A stretch of DNA of 64,000 bases from CAYYFX01 sp046330135 (GCA_046330135.1 JAXLTI010000003.1:1178001-1242000); one strand, 5' to 3'; positions 41,237 through 50,777 are shown, numbered from the stretch's first letter. Numbers and translations: made by a program. The notes: generated by a model from the sequence alone, not told the origin.

Positions 41237-42891
41237 GGCGCCGGGAAGCCCAGGCGAGCCAGCGCCTCTCGCGAGGTCCGCAGCCCCGGGTCGATACCGA
41301 GTGCCCGACGGTACGCCGCGATGCTCTCCTCCCGCCGATCCGCGGCCAGGAGGGCCTCTCCCAGGCTGTCCCAGGCGTTCGCCGAGGCCGGATATGCCTG
41401 AGCGTCGAGCCCGAGCACAGCGACGGCGGCCGCCGTGCGTTTGGCGCGCAGCAGCGAGTAGCCCAGCTCGTTCACGTCCGATTCGACGTTCCTGAACCGA
41501 TTGGCCACGTCGAGTTTCGCCTGCTCGATCGTGCGGGCCGCGGCCGCGGTGTCGCCGAGCGCGACGGCCGCTTCGACGGACTCCACCCAGTCGCGCTTCG
41601 ACGCTCGGTCCAGGATCGCCTGCATCGCCGGGTCGACGTTCGCCCGATACTGCGCGGAAGTGAGCGGAGCGTACACGCTCGGTGCCACGAATGGCCGCCG
41701 ATCCCGCGGATCGTAGGGATACCACGGGAGCGTGGACACGTTGACCGAGATTCCGCTGCGGGGGAGGACGAGAGGGTCGTGATCGCCGAAGAAGACCGTC
41801 GCGTTGCCCGTGGGCTCCCCCACGAACGTGGCACGTGTCCACTGCTCGAGGTCGAGGACGAGGTTCATCGCGGCCGAGAACGTCTTTCGCCCGATGATGA
41901 CGAAGAGGTGCCCCGGTCGGTCCACGGCGGGATGCGCCACGATGCCGCGGACCACTTCGCGATTCAGGAACGAGTTGCCGCCGACGTTCTCGCGGAGGTC
42001 GATGATCAGCCGGTCCACGCCCGCGGAATCGGCGAAGGCGAAGACCTGCTTCCAGAACTCGCCGTTCGAGGGCGGTTGCTCGGCGTCCACGACGGCGCGG
42101 TCGCAAGCGTACAGCGTGCGGTCGCCGGCGACGTACTCCATCCAATAGGGACGGCCCGGGTTGCGAAGCCAGAGGGGCGCGGCGCCGGGGCCGCGCATGT
42201 CCACCCACCCGCTGCGGTCGATCGAGGCCATGGGGTTGTGGCCGTGCGGCTCGATGCGACCTGCCGGCTCCAGCGTCAGGGTCTCCGGCTTGCCGTCGCG
42301 TTCCACCGTCAACGTCAGCCGATCGGGGTCGTCGGCCAGCCCCACGCCGTCCACGACCTCCGGAACGGCGAGCCACTGCGGAGCCCAGGCTCGCCGCCAC
42401 CACTCGTTCTCGGCCGGGATGGTTCGAGCGACCCTCGCGAGCGCGTCGTCCGCGCCGGCTCGCCCCACGCGGAGGACGCGAGCGCCGACCCAGCGCTCGT
42501 ACTTCGGCGCCGCCGCGCGAACGAACAGGCCGTCCTCGAAGAGGAAGAAGTCCACCGGGTAGTAGCGGGCGCCGAGCGCCCGATCGAACATCGGGTTGAT
42601 CGTGGTGTGTCCATCCTGCACGAGCGCGACCCACTCCATGAGCGCGGTGATGGTCTGGTCCCGGTTCATCGTGGGGAGCCGCCGCTCGATCGCCGCGCCC
42701 GCCGAGTCCCACGCCGCTCGCGTCATCCGGTAGAACAGGTTCGGGTGGCGTCGCGGCAGCTCCTCCGTGATCACGCGGACGTCCTGCTGCCAGGCGTCGG
42801 GATCGAGGGATCGCGTCGAGTCCTGCGCGCGCACCCCGCTGACCGTCACGAGAACGACGAGCAGCGACGACCAAGAACCTTGCCAGCGCAT
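41233..42891 (-). CDS. exported S41-like peptidase with C-terminal TPR
   Basis: The 552-residue product has a signal peptide (1-22, ending VRAQ), an N-terminal helical domain ending in LVQDGHTTINP, and a C-terminal-processing-peptidase-like core. The core includes LIIDLRENVGGNSFLN and the nucleophile region IGRKTFSAAMNLVLDLEQ, with VGEPTGNATVFFGDH following. No PDZ motif is obvious. The last 110 residues look like TPR repeats (SDVNELGYSLL, NAWDSLGEALLAADRREESIAAYRRALGIDP). The catalytic lysine was not identified with certainty, so activity is unproven. The stop overlaps that of the convergent PPDK-like gene. An AraC regulator gene lies 30 bases upstream on the same strand. Confidence 0.82.
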   Translation of the reverse strand: MRWQGSWSSLLVVLVTVSGVRAQDSTRSLDPDAWQQDVRVITEELPRRHPNLFYRMTRAAWDSAGAAIERRLPTMNRDQTITALMEWVALVQDGHTTINPMFDRALGARYYPVDFFLFEDGLFVRAAAPKYERWVGARVLRVGRAGADDALARVARTIPAENEWWRRAWAPQWLAVPEVVDGVGLADDPDRLTLTVERDGKPETLTLEPAGRIEPHGHNPMASIDRSGWVDMRGPGAAPLWLRNPGRPYWMEYVAGDRTLYACDRAVVDAEQPPSNGEFWKQVFAFADSAGVDRLIIDLRENVGGNSFLNREVVRGIVAHPAVDRPGHLFVIIGRKTFSAAMNLVLDLEQWTRATFVGEPTGNATVFFGDHDPLVLPRSGISVNVSTLPWYPYDPRDRRPFVAPSVYAPLTSAQYRANVDPAMQAILDRASKRDWVESVEAAVALGDTAAAARTIEQAKLDVANRFRNVESDVNELGYSLLRAKRTAAAVAVLGLDAQAYPASANAWDSLGEALLAADRREESIAAYRRALGIDPGLRTSREALARLGFPAP

Positions 42892-42921
42892 GAATGCCTC
42901 CCGTCGGTGGTTGAGACGACT

Positions 42922-43677
42922 CTAGTCTCGGACACCGAAACGGATCTTGAACGGATGTAACGTCGCACGCAGCGCCGCGGGGGTGATGCCGAGCAGGGCC
43001 CGCATCTCGCGCGTGAGGTGGCTCTGGTCGGCGAACCCCGCCTCGAGGGCGACGTGGGCGAGGGCGGCGGGCTCGAGCTCCAGCAAGCGCCGCGCGCGCT
43101 CGACGCGGAGCCGGCGCGCGTGTTCCGACGCGCTGGTGCCGAAGTGGTCCCGGAAGGAGCGCGCCAAGTGGACTCGATGGACGCCGGCCTCGGCCGCGAG
43201 CGCGCTCACGGAGACGCGGCCTTCGGCGCGATCCAGCTTGGCTCGCGCTTCCTGGAGCCAGGGCGGGGGCGGCGCGTGCCGGCCTTCGAGTCGGCGCCGC
43301 GCCTGGGCGAGCAGCTCCGCCGCGAGGCCGTCCGCGATGATCGGGCTGAGCCGGCGGCCGCGTCCCACCGTCGACGCGATCCGGCGCCCCAAGCGGCCCA
43401 CCCAGGGATCGGGATCCAGGAAGAGCGGACGGGGGAGAGCGGTCACCAGGGGGTCCTCGCTCTCCAGCATGACGCACGTGGCTCCCGCGGGGCCGAAGTC
43501 GATGTCGTGGCGGGCTCCCCCCGAGATCCGCATCGAGCCGGGGCCGACATCCACCCACGAGCGGCCCTGCCGCTCCAGGAAGCCGCCCGCGACCACGACG
43601 CAGACGTGGCCCCCCTCGTGCGGATGGCGGCGGAATCGCCGGCCGGCGGACACCGCCCAAGCCTCGAGAGCTTCCAT
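42922..43677 (-). CDS. AraC-family transcriptional regulator
   Basis: The 251-residue product has an N-terminal cupin-like ligand domain (HPHEGGHVCVVVAGGFLE) and a C-terminal double helix-turn-helix. The latter shows VSALAAEAGVHRVHLARSFRDHFG for the first helix pair and HVALEAGFADQSHLTREMRALLGITPAALR for the second, the classic AraC signature. It is immediately upstream of the S41-like gene, in the same direction, so that gene or the pair itself may be its target. The effector is unknown. Confidence 0.9.
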   Translation of the reverse strand: MEALEAWAVSAGRRFRRHPHEGGHVCVVVAGGFLERQGRSWVDVGPGSMRISGGARHDIDFGPAGATCVMLESEDPLVTALPRPLFLDPDPWVGRLGRRIASTVGRGRRLSPIIADGLAAELLAQARRRLEGRHAPPPPWLQEARAKLDRAEGRVSVSALAAEAGVHRVHLARSFRDHFGTSASEHARRLRVERARRLLELEPAALAHVALEAGFADQSHLTREMRALLGITPAALRATLHPFKIRFGVRD

Positions 43678-43720
43678 GGAGACTTGGACGTCGGCCGCGC
43701 CGCGAACGTTCGCCGGCCAG

Positions 43721-43758
43721 GGAAGAAAGAAGAAGGGGCGGAGCTTTCGCCCCGCCCC
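43721..43758 (-). terminator. rho-independent terminator of gdhA
   Basis: In the minus-strand transcript GGGGCGGGGC-GAAA-GCUCCGCCCC makes a 10 bp stem (one G-U) closed by a GNRA tetraloop and followed by UUCUUCUUUCUUCC. The stem covers 43735-43758 and the U-rich tail 43721-43734. It lies about 30 bases after the gdhA stop. Confidence 0.85.
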
Positions 43759-43789
43759 CGTCGACGACCTTGCGAACCGTCGAGACGAA

Positions 43790-45169
43790 CTAGACCAGAC
43801 CCTGATCCAGCATCGCGTCCGCGACCTTGATGAAGCCGGCGATGTTCGCGCCGTTGACGTAGTGGATGAAGTTCGCGTCCACCCGCCCGTGCTTCACGCA
43901 GTTCTCGTGGATGCTCTTCATGATGCCGTGCAGGCGCTGGTCGACTTCCTCGCGCGTCCAGGAGAGGCGCAGGCTGTTCTGCGACATCTCGAGGCCGGAG
44001 GTGGCCACGCCGCCCGCGTTCGCCGCCTTGCCCGGACCGTAGAGGATCTTCTTGTCCAGGAAGACCTCGATCGCCTCGGGCTCGGTGGGCATGTTCGCGC
44101 CCTCGGCCACGCACACGCAGCCGTTCTGGACGAGGGTCTTCGCATCGTTCGCGTCGACCTCGTTCTGGGTGGCGCACGGCAGAGCGACGTCGCACTTCAC
44201 GCCCCACGGCCGCTTGCCCGCGATGTACGTCGTGCCCTTGAACTTCTCGGTGTAGTCACGGATGCGGCCGCGCTTCACGTTCTTCAGGTCCATGACCCAC
44301 GCGAGCTTCTCGGCGTCGATGCCGTTCGGATCGTGGATCGTGCCGTCCGAGTCGGACAGCGTTACGACCTTCGCGCCCAGCTGCGTGGCCTTCTCGGTGG
44401 CGTACTGCGCGACGTTGCCGGAGCCGGACACCGACACGGTGAGCCCCTTGAAGGAGCGTCCGCGCGTCTTCATCATCTCTTCCGCGAAGTACACGCAGCC
44501 GTAGCCCGTGGCCTCGGGACGGATGAGGCTGCCGCCCCAGTTCAGGCCCTTGCCGGTCAGGACGCCCGTGAACTCGTTCCGGATCCGCTTGTACTGCCCG
44601 AACATGTAGCCGATCTCGCGCCCGCCCACGCCGATGTCGCCCGCGGGGACGTCGGTGTTCGGGCCGATGTGCCGGCAGAGCTCGGTCATGAAGCTCTGGC
44701 AGAAGGCCTCGACCTCGGCGTCCGTCTTGCCCTTCGGATTGAAGTCGCAGCCGCCCTTGCCGCCGCCCATGGGAAGCGTGGTGAGGCTGTTCTTCAGGAT
44801 CTGCTCGAACCCGAGGAACTTGAGAATGCCCAGGTTGACGGTGGGGTGGAAGCGGAGCCCGCCCTTGTAGGGACCGAGCGCCGAGTTGAATTCCACGCGG
44901 AAGCCGCGGTTGACGTGGATCTCGCCGCGCGAGTCGCGCCACGGCACCCGGAACATGAGGACGCGCTCCGGCTCGACCATCCGCTCGAGGACCTTGGCCT
45001 TCTTGTAGTGCGGATTCCGATCCAGGAACGGGATGATGGACTCGGCCACTTCACGAACGGCCTGGTGGAACTCCTTCTCGCCCGGGTTCTTGGCGATCAG
45101 GTCGGACATGAACGAGTCAACAGCGCTCTTCCCCGTCATGGACGGGGACATCGTCGTGGTCATGGGCAT
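43790..45169 (-). CDS. gdhA: glutamate dehydrogenase, NADP-type hexameric
   Basis: The 459-residue enzyme interconverts 2-oxoglutarate plus ammonia and glutamate. It carries the family blocks FRVEFNSALGPYKGGLRFHP, the catalytic lysine Lys138 in LPMGGGKGGCDFNPKG, PAGDIGVGGREIGYMFGQYKRI, and the nucleotide-binding SVSGSGNVAQY. The length and the NTDVPAGDIGVG and NWGGSLIRPEATGYG blocks match the NADP-dependent biosynthetic class. GGAAGGAG lies four bases before the ATG. A clear terminator follows. The nearby arginine deiminase operon would also release ammonia, but no direct link is shown. Confidence 0.95.
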   Translation of the reverse strand: MPMTTTMSPSMTGKSAVDSFMSDLIAKNPGEKEFHQAVREVAESIIPFLDRNPHYKKAKVLERMVEPERVLMFRVPWRDSRGEIHVNRGFRVEFNSALGPYKGGLRFHPTVNLGILKFLGFEQILKNSLTTLPMGGGKGGCDFNPKGKTDAEVEAFCQSFMTELCRHIGPNTDVPAGDIGVGGREIGYMFGQYKRIRNEFTGVLTGKGLNWGGSLIRPEATGYGCVYFAEEMMKTRGRSFKGLTVSVSGSGNVAQYATEKATQLGAKVVTLSDSDGTIHDPNGIDAEKLAWVMDLKNVKRGRIRDYTEKFKGTTYIAGKRPWGVKCDVALPCATQNEVDANDAKTLVQNGCVCVAEGANMPTEPEAIEVFLDKKILYGPGKAANAGGVATSGLEMSQNSLRLSWTREEVDQRLHGIMKSIHENCVKHGRVDANFIHYVNGANIAGFIKVADAMLDQGLV

Positions 45170-45343
45170 CGTTCTCCTTCCGGCTCGGGGGAGGTCGAGC
45201 GCCCGTTCAGGGCGAGGCGAGTGCTCCGACCCGCCGGCCCGACCTCCCCGGTTTCCGCGAGCACGGACCCCCCAAATTACCCGCGGACGCGGAGAAGGGG
45301 TATTCCATGGGCGCGAGACGGGGCTCCCTCCACGGGCGGGTCT

Positions 45344-45898
45344 TCAACCCCCCGCCGGAACCTCGGATCCTCGGAAGGGGCTTTCCTCGGTCCGCCACCA
45401 GACGCCGGGATAGGGCGGGACGTTGTCCCGGACCTCCACGATCCGCGCCTCCCCCATCGGCCAGAAGATGCGCTCGGTGCGTCGACCCGCGGCGAAGCGA
45501 TGGACGACCGCGTAGAGGCCCTCCGGCCCGAAGTACTGGGTCTGGTCGATCGTGCCGTCGTCCCCGATGTCGATGCGCAGGAGGATGGGGTCGGGCCCGT
45601 CCATGAACCAGGTCCGCCGCCCGCCGCGGTCGAGGCGCTCGATCTTCCGGAGCGTCGGGGCGAGGGAGTCCGCTTCGGCGATGCGCTCCCGGAAGACCGC
45701 GGTGCGGGCCAGGTAGGCGTCGTCCACGGGGTTCGCCCCGCTCGGGGGCGGACGGAGGAGGAACGCCATCGCCTCGCCGGCGCGCCAGGCGGGGGCGGCG
45801 GGCGGCGGCGCCACCGGCTCGCTGGGCACCGGAGTGAAGGCGCCTCCGCACCCGGCGAGGCATGCAGCGGCGGCGAGCAGGAGGGGAGCGGCGCGCAT
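45344..45898 (-). CDS. small lipoprotein of unknown function
   Basis: The 184-residue product has a lipoprotein signal (LLLAAAACLAGC, lipidated cysteine at 19). The mature part includes a domain with WRAGEAMAFLLRP, RTWFMDGPDPILLRIDIGDDGTID, and GRRTERIFWPMGE. It reads as a beta-rich periplasmic protein without known family. The chosen ATG gives a normal lipoprotein leader; the frame is open 18 codons further. It lies between gdhA and the divergent uvrB gene. Confidence 0.65.
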   Translation of the reverse strand: MRAAPLLLAAAACLAGCGGAFTPVPSEPVAPPPAAPAWRAGEAMAFLLRPPPSGANPVDDAYLARTAVFRERIAEADSLAPTLRKIERLDRGGRRTWFMDGPDPILLRIDIGDDGTIDQTQYFGPEGLYAVVHRFAAGRRTERIFWPMGEARIVEVRDNVPPYPGVWWRTEESPFRGSEVPAGG

Positions 45899-45980
45899 CG
45901 CCCGAGGATACGCAGGGCGCGCCCAGGCCGCCAGCGCCGGGGTGGCGTCCACGTGGCGGCCACGCCCTCCGGCGCGCGCC

Positions 45981-46009
45981 TTCTCGCCGACTCCCGCGCG
46001 CGCTACACT
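45981..46009 (+). promoter_or_regulatory. candidate promoter for the uvrB operon
   Basis: TTCTCG (45981-45986), 17 bases, TACACT (46004-46009), with the GTG start 23 bases downstream. The -10 is good and the -35 weak. No LexA-type box was recognised. Confidence 0.4.
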
Positions 46010-46032
46010 GCGCCCCCCTCTCGAGGTGAGCC

Positions 46033-48090
46033 GTGAGATTCGAGCTGCAGGCCCCCTTCGAGCCGCGCGGCGACCAGCCGCGCGCGATCGCCGAGCTCCT
46101 CGAGGGGCTCGAGGCGGGTCGCGAGTGGCAGACCCTCCTCGGGGTGACCGGCAGCGGGAAGACGTTCACGCTCGCGAACGTGATCGAGCGCTGGAACCGC
46201 CCGGTGCTCGTGATCTCGCCGAACAAGACTCTCGCCGCCCAGCTCTACGGCGAGTTCCGGTCCTTCTTCCCGAAGAACCGCGTCGAGTACTTCATCTCGT
46301 ACTACGACTACTATCAACCGGAGGCTTACGTCCCGCAGACGGACACGTACATCGCGAAGGACGCGTCGATCAACGACGACATCGATCGCCTCCGCCTGCG
46401 CACGATGTGCGCGGTCTCCACCCGGTCCGACGTGATCGTCGTGGCGTCGGTTTCGTGCATCTACGGCCTCGGCTCCCCGGACGACTTCCGGGACCTTGCC
46501 GTGCCCATCCGCCGCGGCGAAGCGCGGGACCGCGACGCGGTGCTGCGCGACCTCGTCGAGATCCAGTACGCGCGGAACGACTACCAGCTCGGCCGCGGCG
46601 CGTTCCGCGTGCGCGGCGACACCCTGGAGATCCGTCCGGCCTACGAGGAGGACGTGCTGCGCGTGGAGTTCTTCGGGGACGAGATCGAGCGGCTGACCAT
46701 CGTGGATCCGCTGAGCGGCGAGGTGAAGGCCGAGCCCGACGACTACCGCGTCTTCCCGGCGAAGCAGTACGTGACCGCGCGGCCGAAGGTGGAACAGGCG
46801 CTGGTCACGATCCGCGACGAGCTGAAGGAGCGCCTCGCGGACCTGCGCGCGAACGGCAAGCTGCTGGAGGCGCAGCGGCTGGAGTCGCGCACGAACTTCG
46901 ATCTCGAGATGATCGAGGAGATCGGCCACTGCTCGGGCATCGAGAACTACTCGCGCCACTTCTCGGGGCGGAAGCCGGGGCAGCGCCCGTACTGCCTGAT
47001 CGACTTCCTGCCGCCGGGCTTCCTGACCATCCTGGACGAGTCGCACGTGGGCGTGTCGCAGATCGGCGGGATGTACCACGGCGACGTCTCCCGCAAGCGC
47101 ACGCTCGTGGAGCACGGCTTCCGCCTCCCGTCCGCTCTCGACAACCGTCCCGCGAGCTTCGAGGAGTTCCTGGAGATGATCGGCCAGACCGTCTTCGTCT
47201 CCGCGACGCCGGGGGAGTGGGAGCTCCAGCAGAGCGGCGGCGTCGTCGTGGAGCAGATCATCCGCCCCACGGGCCTCATGGATCCGCGGGTGGAGGTGCG
47301 GCCCATCGAGGGGCAGATCGACGATCTGCTCGCGGAGATCCGGAAGACCGTGGAGCGGAAGGAGCGCGTGCTCGTCACGACGTTGACGAAGCGGATGGCG
47401 GAGGACCTCACGGACTACCTCGAGGAGGCCGGTATCCGCGTGCGCTATCTCCACTCGGACATCGAGGCGCTGGAGCGCACCGAGATCCTCCGCGGGCTGC
47501 GCCTCCACGAGTTCGACGTGCTCGTGGGCATCAACCTGCTCCGCGAGGGCCTGGATCTGCCCGAGGTCTCGCTCGTGGCGATCCTCGACGCGGACAAGGA
47601 AGGCTTCCTGCGCTCGGATCGCTCGCTCATCCAGACCGCCGGGCGCGCCGCGCGGAACATCGAGGGGCGCGTGATCATGTACGCGGACGAGGTCACGGGC
47701 TCGATGAAGCGCATGATCGGCGAGACCGAGCGCCGTCGCGAGATCCAGAACCGCTGGAACCTGGAGAACGGCATCGAGCCCGAGTCGATCGTGAAGTCCG
47801 TGGAGGAGGTGCTGCGGCAGACGGCGTTCGCGGACGCGCGCGGCACGGCGGAGGAAGGAGTGCCGGAGACGTTGCCCGAGGCCGCGCTCGGCAGCCCCGA
47901 CCGCGAGGAGATCGTCGCGCGGCTGGAAGCGGAGATGTTCCGGGCCGCGGAGTCGCTCGAGTTCGAGCTTGCGGCGAGCCTGCGGGACCGCATCCTCGAC
48001 ATGCGCTCGGAAGCCGCCGATCTCGCCCGGAGCCCGCGCCTGGCGAGCGCTCGTCGCCCGGCGCCACGGCGCGCGAGACGGCGGCGATGA
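46033..48090 (+). CDS. uvrB: excinuclease ABC subunit B (UvrB)
   Basis: The 685-residue helicase-like subunit verifies DNA damage in nucleotide excision repair. It has the Walker A GVTGSGKT (37-44), the beta-hairpin YYDYYQPEAYVP that wedges into DNA, the DESH box in LDESHVGVSQIGGM, helicase motifs VGINLLREGLDLPEVSLVAILDADKEGFLRS and QTAGRAARN, and a C-terminal UVR motif for UvrC contact (about 633-660). Length is normal and the start is a GTG after GAGGTGA. It heads an operon with nadC, birA and coaX. Confidence 0.97.
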   Translation: MRFELQAPFEPRGDQPRAIAELLEGLEAGREWQTLLGVTGSGKTFTLANVIERWNRPVLVISPNKTLAAQLYGEFRSFFPKNRVEYFISYYDYYQPEAYVPQTDTYIAKDASINDDIDRLRLRTMCAVSTRSDVIVVASVSCIYGLGSPDDFRDLAVPIRRGEARDRDAVLRDLVEIQYARNDYQLGRGAFRVRGDTLEIRPAYEEDVLRVEFFGDEIERLTIVDPLSGEVKAEPDDYRVFPAKQYVTARPKVEQALVTIRDELKERLADLRANGKLLEAQRLESRTNFDLEMIEEIGHCSGIENYSRHFSGRKPGQRPYCLIDFLPPGFLTILDESHVGVSQIGGMYHGDVSRKRTLVEHGFRLPSALDNRPASFEEFLEMIGQTVFVSATPGEWELQQSGGVVVEQIIRPTGLMDPRVEVRPIEGQIDDLLAEIRKTVERKERVLVTTLTKRMAEDLTDYLEEAGIRVRYLHSDIEALERTEILRGLRLHEFDVLVGINLLREGLDLPEVSLVAILDADKEGFLRSDRSLIQTAGRAARNIEGRVIMYADEVTGSMKRMIGETERRREIQNRWNLENGIEPESIVKSVEEVLRQTAFADARGTAEEGVPETLPEAALGSPDREEIVARLEAEMFRAAESLEFELAASLRDRILDMRSEAADLARSPRLASARRPAPRRARRRR

Positions 48091-48112
48091 GCCCGCGGGG
48101 GAGACGGCGGCG

Positions 48113-49003
48113 ATGAAGCGGATCCTCGGCACCATCGACGCTCACGAGCCGTCCGCGCTCGTCGTGGACGACGCCGTCCGCCGCGCCCTCGCCGAGGACG
48201 CCGCCTACGACGACCGCTCGACGCTGCCCCTCCCCGGGTGCGAGGACCCGTGGCGCGGCGAAGTCGTCTCCCGCGAGCCGGGCGTGCTGGCCGGCGTCGG
48301 CCCGTTCCGGCGCGCCTTCGACCTCCTCGCGGAAGGCGCGCGCGTGTCGGTCGACGGACGGCCGGACGGGACGCGCTTCGCCGCCGGGGAGGTGGTCCTC
48401 TCCGTGGCGGCGCCGGCGCGCGTGCTCCTCGCCGCGGAGCGCACCGCGCTGAACTTCCTGCAGCGTCTCTCGGGGATCGCCACCGCCACGCGCCGTTGCG
48501 TCGACGCGGCGGGCGGCCGCTTCGCCGTGTGCGACACCCGCAAGACCACGCCCGGGCTCCGCGCGCTCGAGAAGTGGGCCGTGGTGGTGGGCGGCGGGAC
48601 GAGCCATCGCGCGAGTCTCGACGACATGGTGATGCTGAAGGAGAACCATCTCGCGGTGGCGGGCGGGATCGCGGCGGCGATCGCCGCGGTGCGCGCCGAC
48701 GCGCGCTCCCGCGATCTGCCGCTGACCGTGGAGGTCCGCACCTTCGACGAGGCCGTGGCGGCCGCGCGTCTCGCGCCCGACCGCATCCTCCTCGACAACA
48801 TGTCGCTCGAGGAGCTGCGCCGCGTGGCGGCGGCGCTCGGTCCTCCCGGGAGCCGTCCCGAGCTCGAGGCGTCGGGCGGGATCCGCGAGGAGGATCTCGC
48901 GCGACTCGCGCGCGCCGGCGTGGACTGCGTCAGCCTCGGCGCGCTCACGCACAGCGTGCGCGCCATCGACTTCTCGTTTCTCGTGAGGGCGGAGCGAGCG
49001 TGA
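48113..49003 (+). CDS. nadC: nicotinate-nucleotide pyrophosphorylase (carboxylating)
   Basis: The 296-residue enzyme converts quinolinate and phosphoribosyl pyrophosphate to nicotinate mononucleotide in NAD synthesis. Recognised blocks include RTALNFLQRLSGIAT, the CDTRKTTPGLRALEKWAV substrate loop, HRASLDDMVMLKENH and ILLDNMSLEELR, all diagnostic of NadC. The ATG lies 22 bases after uvrB, and a duplicated GAGACGGCGGCGATGA flanks both the uvrB stop and this start. Its TGA overlaps the GTG of birA. Confidence 0.95.
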   Translation: MKRILGTIDAHEPSALVVDDAVRRALAEDAAYDDRSTLPLPGCEDPWRGEVVSREPGVLAGVGPFRRAFDLLAEGARVSVDGRPDGTRFAAGEVVLSVAAPARVLLAAERTALNFLQRLSGIATATRRCVDAAGGRFAVCDTRKTTPGLRALEKWAVVVGGGTSHRASLDDMVMLKENHLAVAGGIAAAIAAVRADARSRDLPLTVEVRTFDEAVAAARLAPDRILLDNMSLEELRRVAAALGPPGSRPELEASGGIREEDLARLARAGVDCVSLGALTHSVRAIDFSFLVRAERA

Positions 49004-49983
49004 CGTCGCCGTCGACCGCTTCGTCGGCGGCGGAGATCGTCCGCGCGCTCGGCGTCGCGGGCGGCACGCTGCCGCTGCGCGAGGCGACTCTCGGCCTCGA
49101 GGGTCCCGATCTCGACGCCGCGCTCGCCGCGCTGGAGGCGTCCGGCGTCCTCGCGCTCGGACCGGACGGTCTCCTGCGATTCGGTCCGCGCGGCTCGGCC
49201 CTCTCCGCCGCCGACGTGACGAGGCGCCTCGCCACCCGCGAGCTCGGTCGCCCGCTCGAGGTGCTGGCGGCCTGCGAGTCCACGAACGACGTCGCGCAGG
49301 CGCGCGCGACGGCCGGGGCCGCGGCCGGGCTCGTCGTGTGCGCGGAGCTGCAGACGCGAGGGCGCGGCCGGCGCGGTCGCTCGTTCGACTCGCCGCCCGG
49401 GCTCGGGCTTTGGACGTCGGTGCTCCTCCCGTCGCCGGCCGACCCTTCGACCGCCCCGCGACTCTCCCTCGTGGCCGGCCTCGCGGCGTGCGCTGCGATC
49501 GAGGATGTGGCGGACGTGAGCGCCGCGCTCAAGTGGCCGAACGACGTGCGCGTGGGCGGCCGCAAGGTGTGCGGCGTCCTCGTCGAGGCGCGCTCGGTGG
49601 GTCGCCGCCTCTTCCCGGTGGCCGGAATCGGCGTCAACGTGCACCATCGCACGGAGGACTTTCCGGCCGAGCTGCGCGAGACGGCCGTCTCCGTCCAGGA
49701 GGCCGCGGGCGCGCGCGTCGAGCGGGGAGTGCTCCTCGCCACGCTCCTCGCGCGGCTCGAGCTTCTGCTCGACGAGGAACGGGGCGGCACGCTCGATCTC
49801 GCCGCGGCGTTCGCTCCGCGGGACGAGATGCGCGGGCGAGAGGTGGTCGTGGAGACCGGCGGGGCCGCGCTTCGCGGCATGGGCCGCGGCGTCGCGGCGG
49901 ACGGCGCGCTGTTGATCGAGGTTCCGGGTCGCGGCGTCGTGCCGGTGCGCGCCGGCGAGACGACGCTGCGCGCGGTCGCGTGA
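49000..49983 (+). CDS. birA: biotin--[acetyl-CoA-carboxylase] ligase
   Basis: The 327-residue enzyme activates biotin and attaches it to biotin carboxyl carrier protein. The catalytic domain shows ACESTNDVAQA, the biotinyl-adenylate loop QTRGRGRRGRSF, LKWPNDVRVGGRKVCGVLVE and the GIGVNVHH strand. The first 75 residues may form a degenerate winged helix (LPLREATLGLEGPDLDAALAALEASGVL), so an added repressor role, as in E. coli BirA, is possible but not shown. The GTG overlaps the nadC stop and the TGA adjoins coaX. Confidence 0.93.
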   Translation: MTSPSTASSAAEIVRALGVAGGTLPLREATLGLEGPDLDAALAALEASGVLALGPDGLLRFGPRGSALSAADVTRRLATRELGRPLEVLAACESTNDVAQARATAGAAAGLVVCAELQTRGRGRRGRSFDSPPGLGLWTSVLLPSPADPSTAPRLSLVAGLAACAAIEDVADVSAALKWPNDVRVGGRKVCGVLVEARSVGRRLFPVAGIGVNVHHRTEDFPAELRETAVSVQEAAGARVERGVLLATLLARLELLLDEERGGTLDLAAAFAPRDEMRGREVVVETGGAALRGMGRGVAADGALLIEVPGRGVVPVRAGETTLRAVA

Positions 49984-49994
49984 CGGAGGCGAAG

Positions 49995-50777
49995 ATGCTG
50001 CTCGCAGTGGACGTCGGGAATACGAACGTCGTGATGGGCCTCTTCGACGAGGACGGGAAGTCCGCGGGAACGCTGCGCGTCGCGACGCGCCGCGAGGCCA
50101 CCACCGGCGAGATCGCGATGAGCGTCGCGCATCTCTGCCGCGGGCTGCCGGGCCAGGAGCGCGCGATCACACGCACCATCCTGTGCTCGGTCGTGCCGCC
50201 GCTCACCCGCACGTTCGCGACCTACGTCCAGAGCGAGCTCGGTCACGAGCCGGGCATCGTGAGCGCGGAGATCGATCTCGGCGTTCCGGTGGCCGTGGAC
50301 GATCCGCGCGAGGTCGGCGCGGATCGGATCGCGAACGCGCTCGCCGCGCGCACCCGCTTCGGCTGGCCCACGGTCGTAGTGGACCTCGGCACCGCGACGA
50401 ACTTCGACGTCCTCGACGCGGAGGGCCGATACGTCGGCGGCGTGATCGCGCCCGGCGTGGAGACGTCGGCGGAGGACCTCTTCCGGCGCGCCGCGCGCCT
50501 GACCAAAGTGGACTTCGCATTCCCGGAGCGCGCGATCGGCCGGAACACCCGGGACTGCCTGCGCTCGGGGATCCTGCTCGGGGCGGTGGGGATGATCGAC
50601 TCCCTGGTGCCTCTGATCTGGGACGAAGTCGGCAAGCGGGGGACCGCGGTCGCCACGGGCGGCCTCGCCCCGCTGATCGCCCCGCGCTGCCGCTCGATCG
50701 ACTGCGTGGAGACCGGCCTCACCCTGGAAGGCCTGCTTCTCGCGGACCGGGCACTCCGGAAACGTCCATCCTTGTGA
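49995..50777 (+). CDS. coaX: type III pantothenate kinase
   Basis: The 260-residue enzyme phosphorylates pantothenate, the first step from vitamin B5 to coenzyme A. It has the type III marks DVGNTNVVMGLF near the start, GADRIANALAA and VVDLGTATNFDVLD in the middle, and IAPGVETSAEDLF. The ATG with GGAGG five bases upstream is preferred over an in-frame GTG at 49980 that would overlap the birA stop. It works in the same pathway as panB and panC at 57221 and 58047. Confidence 0.95.
   Translation: MLLAVDVGNTNVVMGLFDEDGKSAGTLRVATRREATTGEIAMSVAHLCRGLPGQERAITRTILCSVVPPLTRTFATYVQSELGHEPGIVSAEIDLGVPVAVDDPREVGADRIANALAARTRFGWPTVVVDLGTATNFDVLDAEGRYVGGVIAPGVETSAEDLFRRAARLTKVDFAFPERAIGRNTRDCLRSGILLGAVGMIDSLVPLIWDEVGKRGTAVATGGLAPLIAPRCRSIDCVETGLTLEGLLLADRALRKRPSL

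Noticed and set aside
38018..43660. Very long open frame on the minus strand (about 1880 codons) across several genes
   Set aside because: It is antisense to well-supported genes on both strands, has an Arg/His/Asp-biased composition and no family similarity. In a genome of about 70 percent GC such stop-free antisense frames are common.
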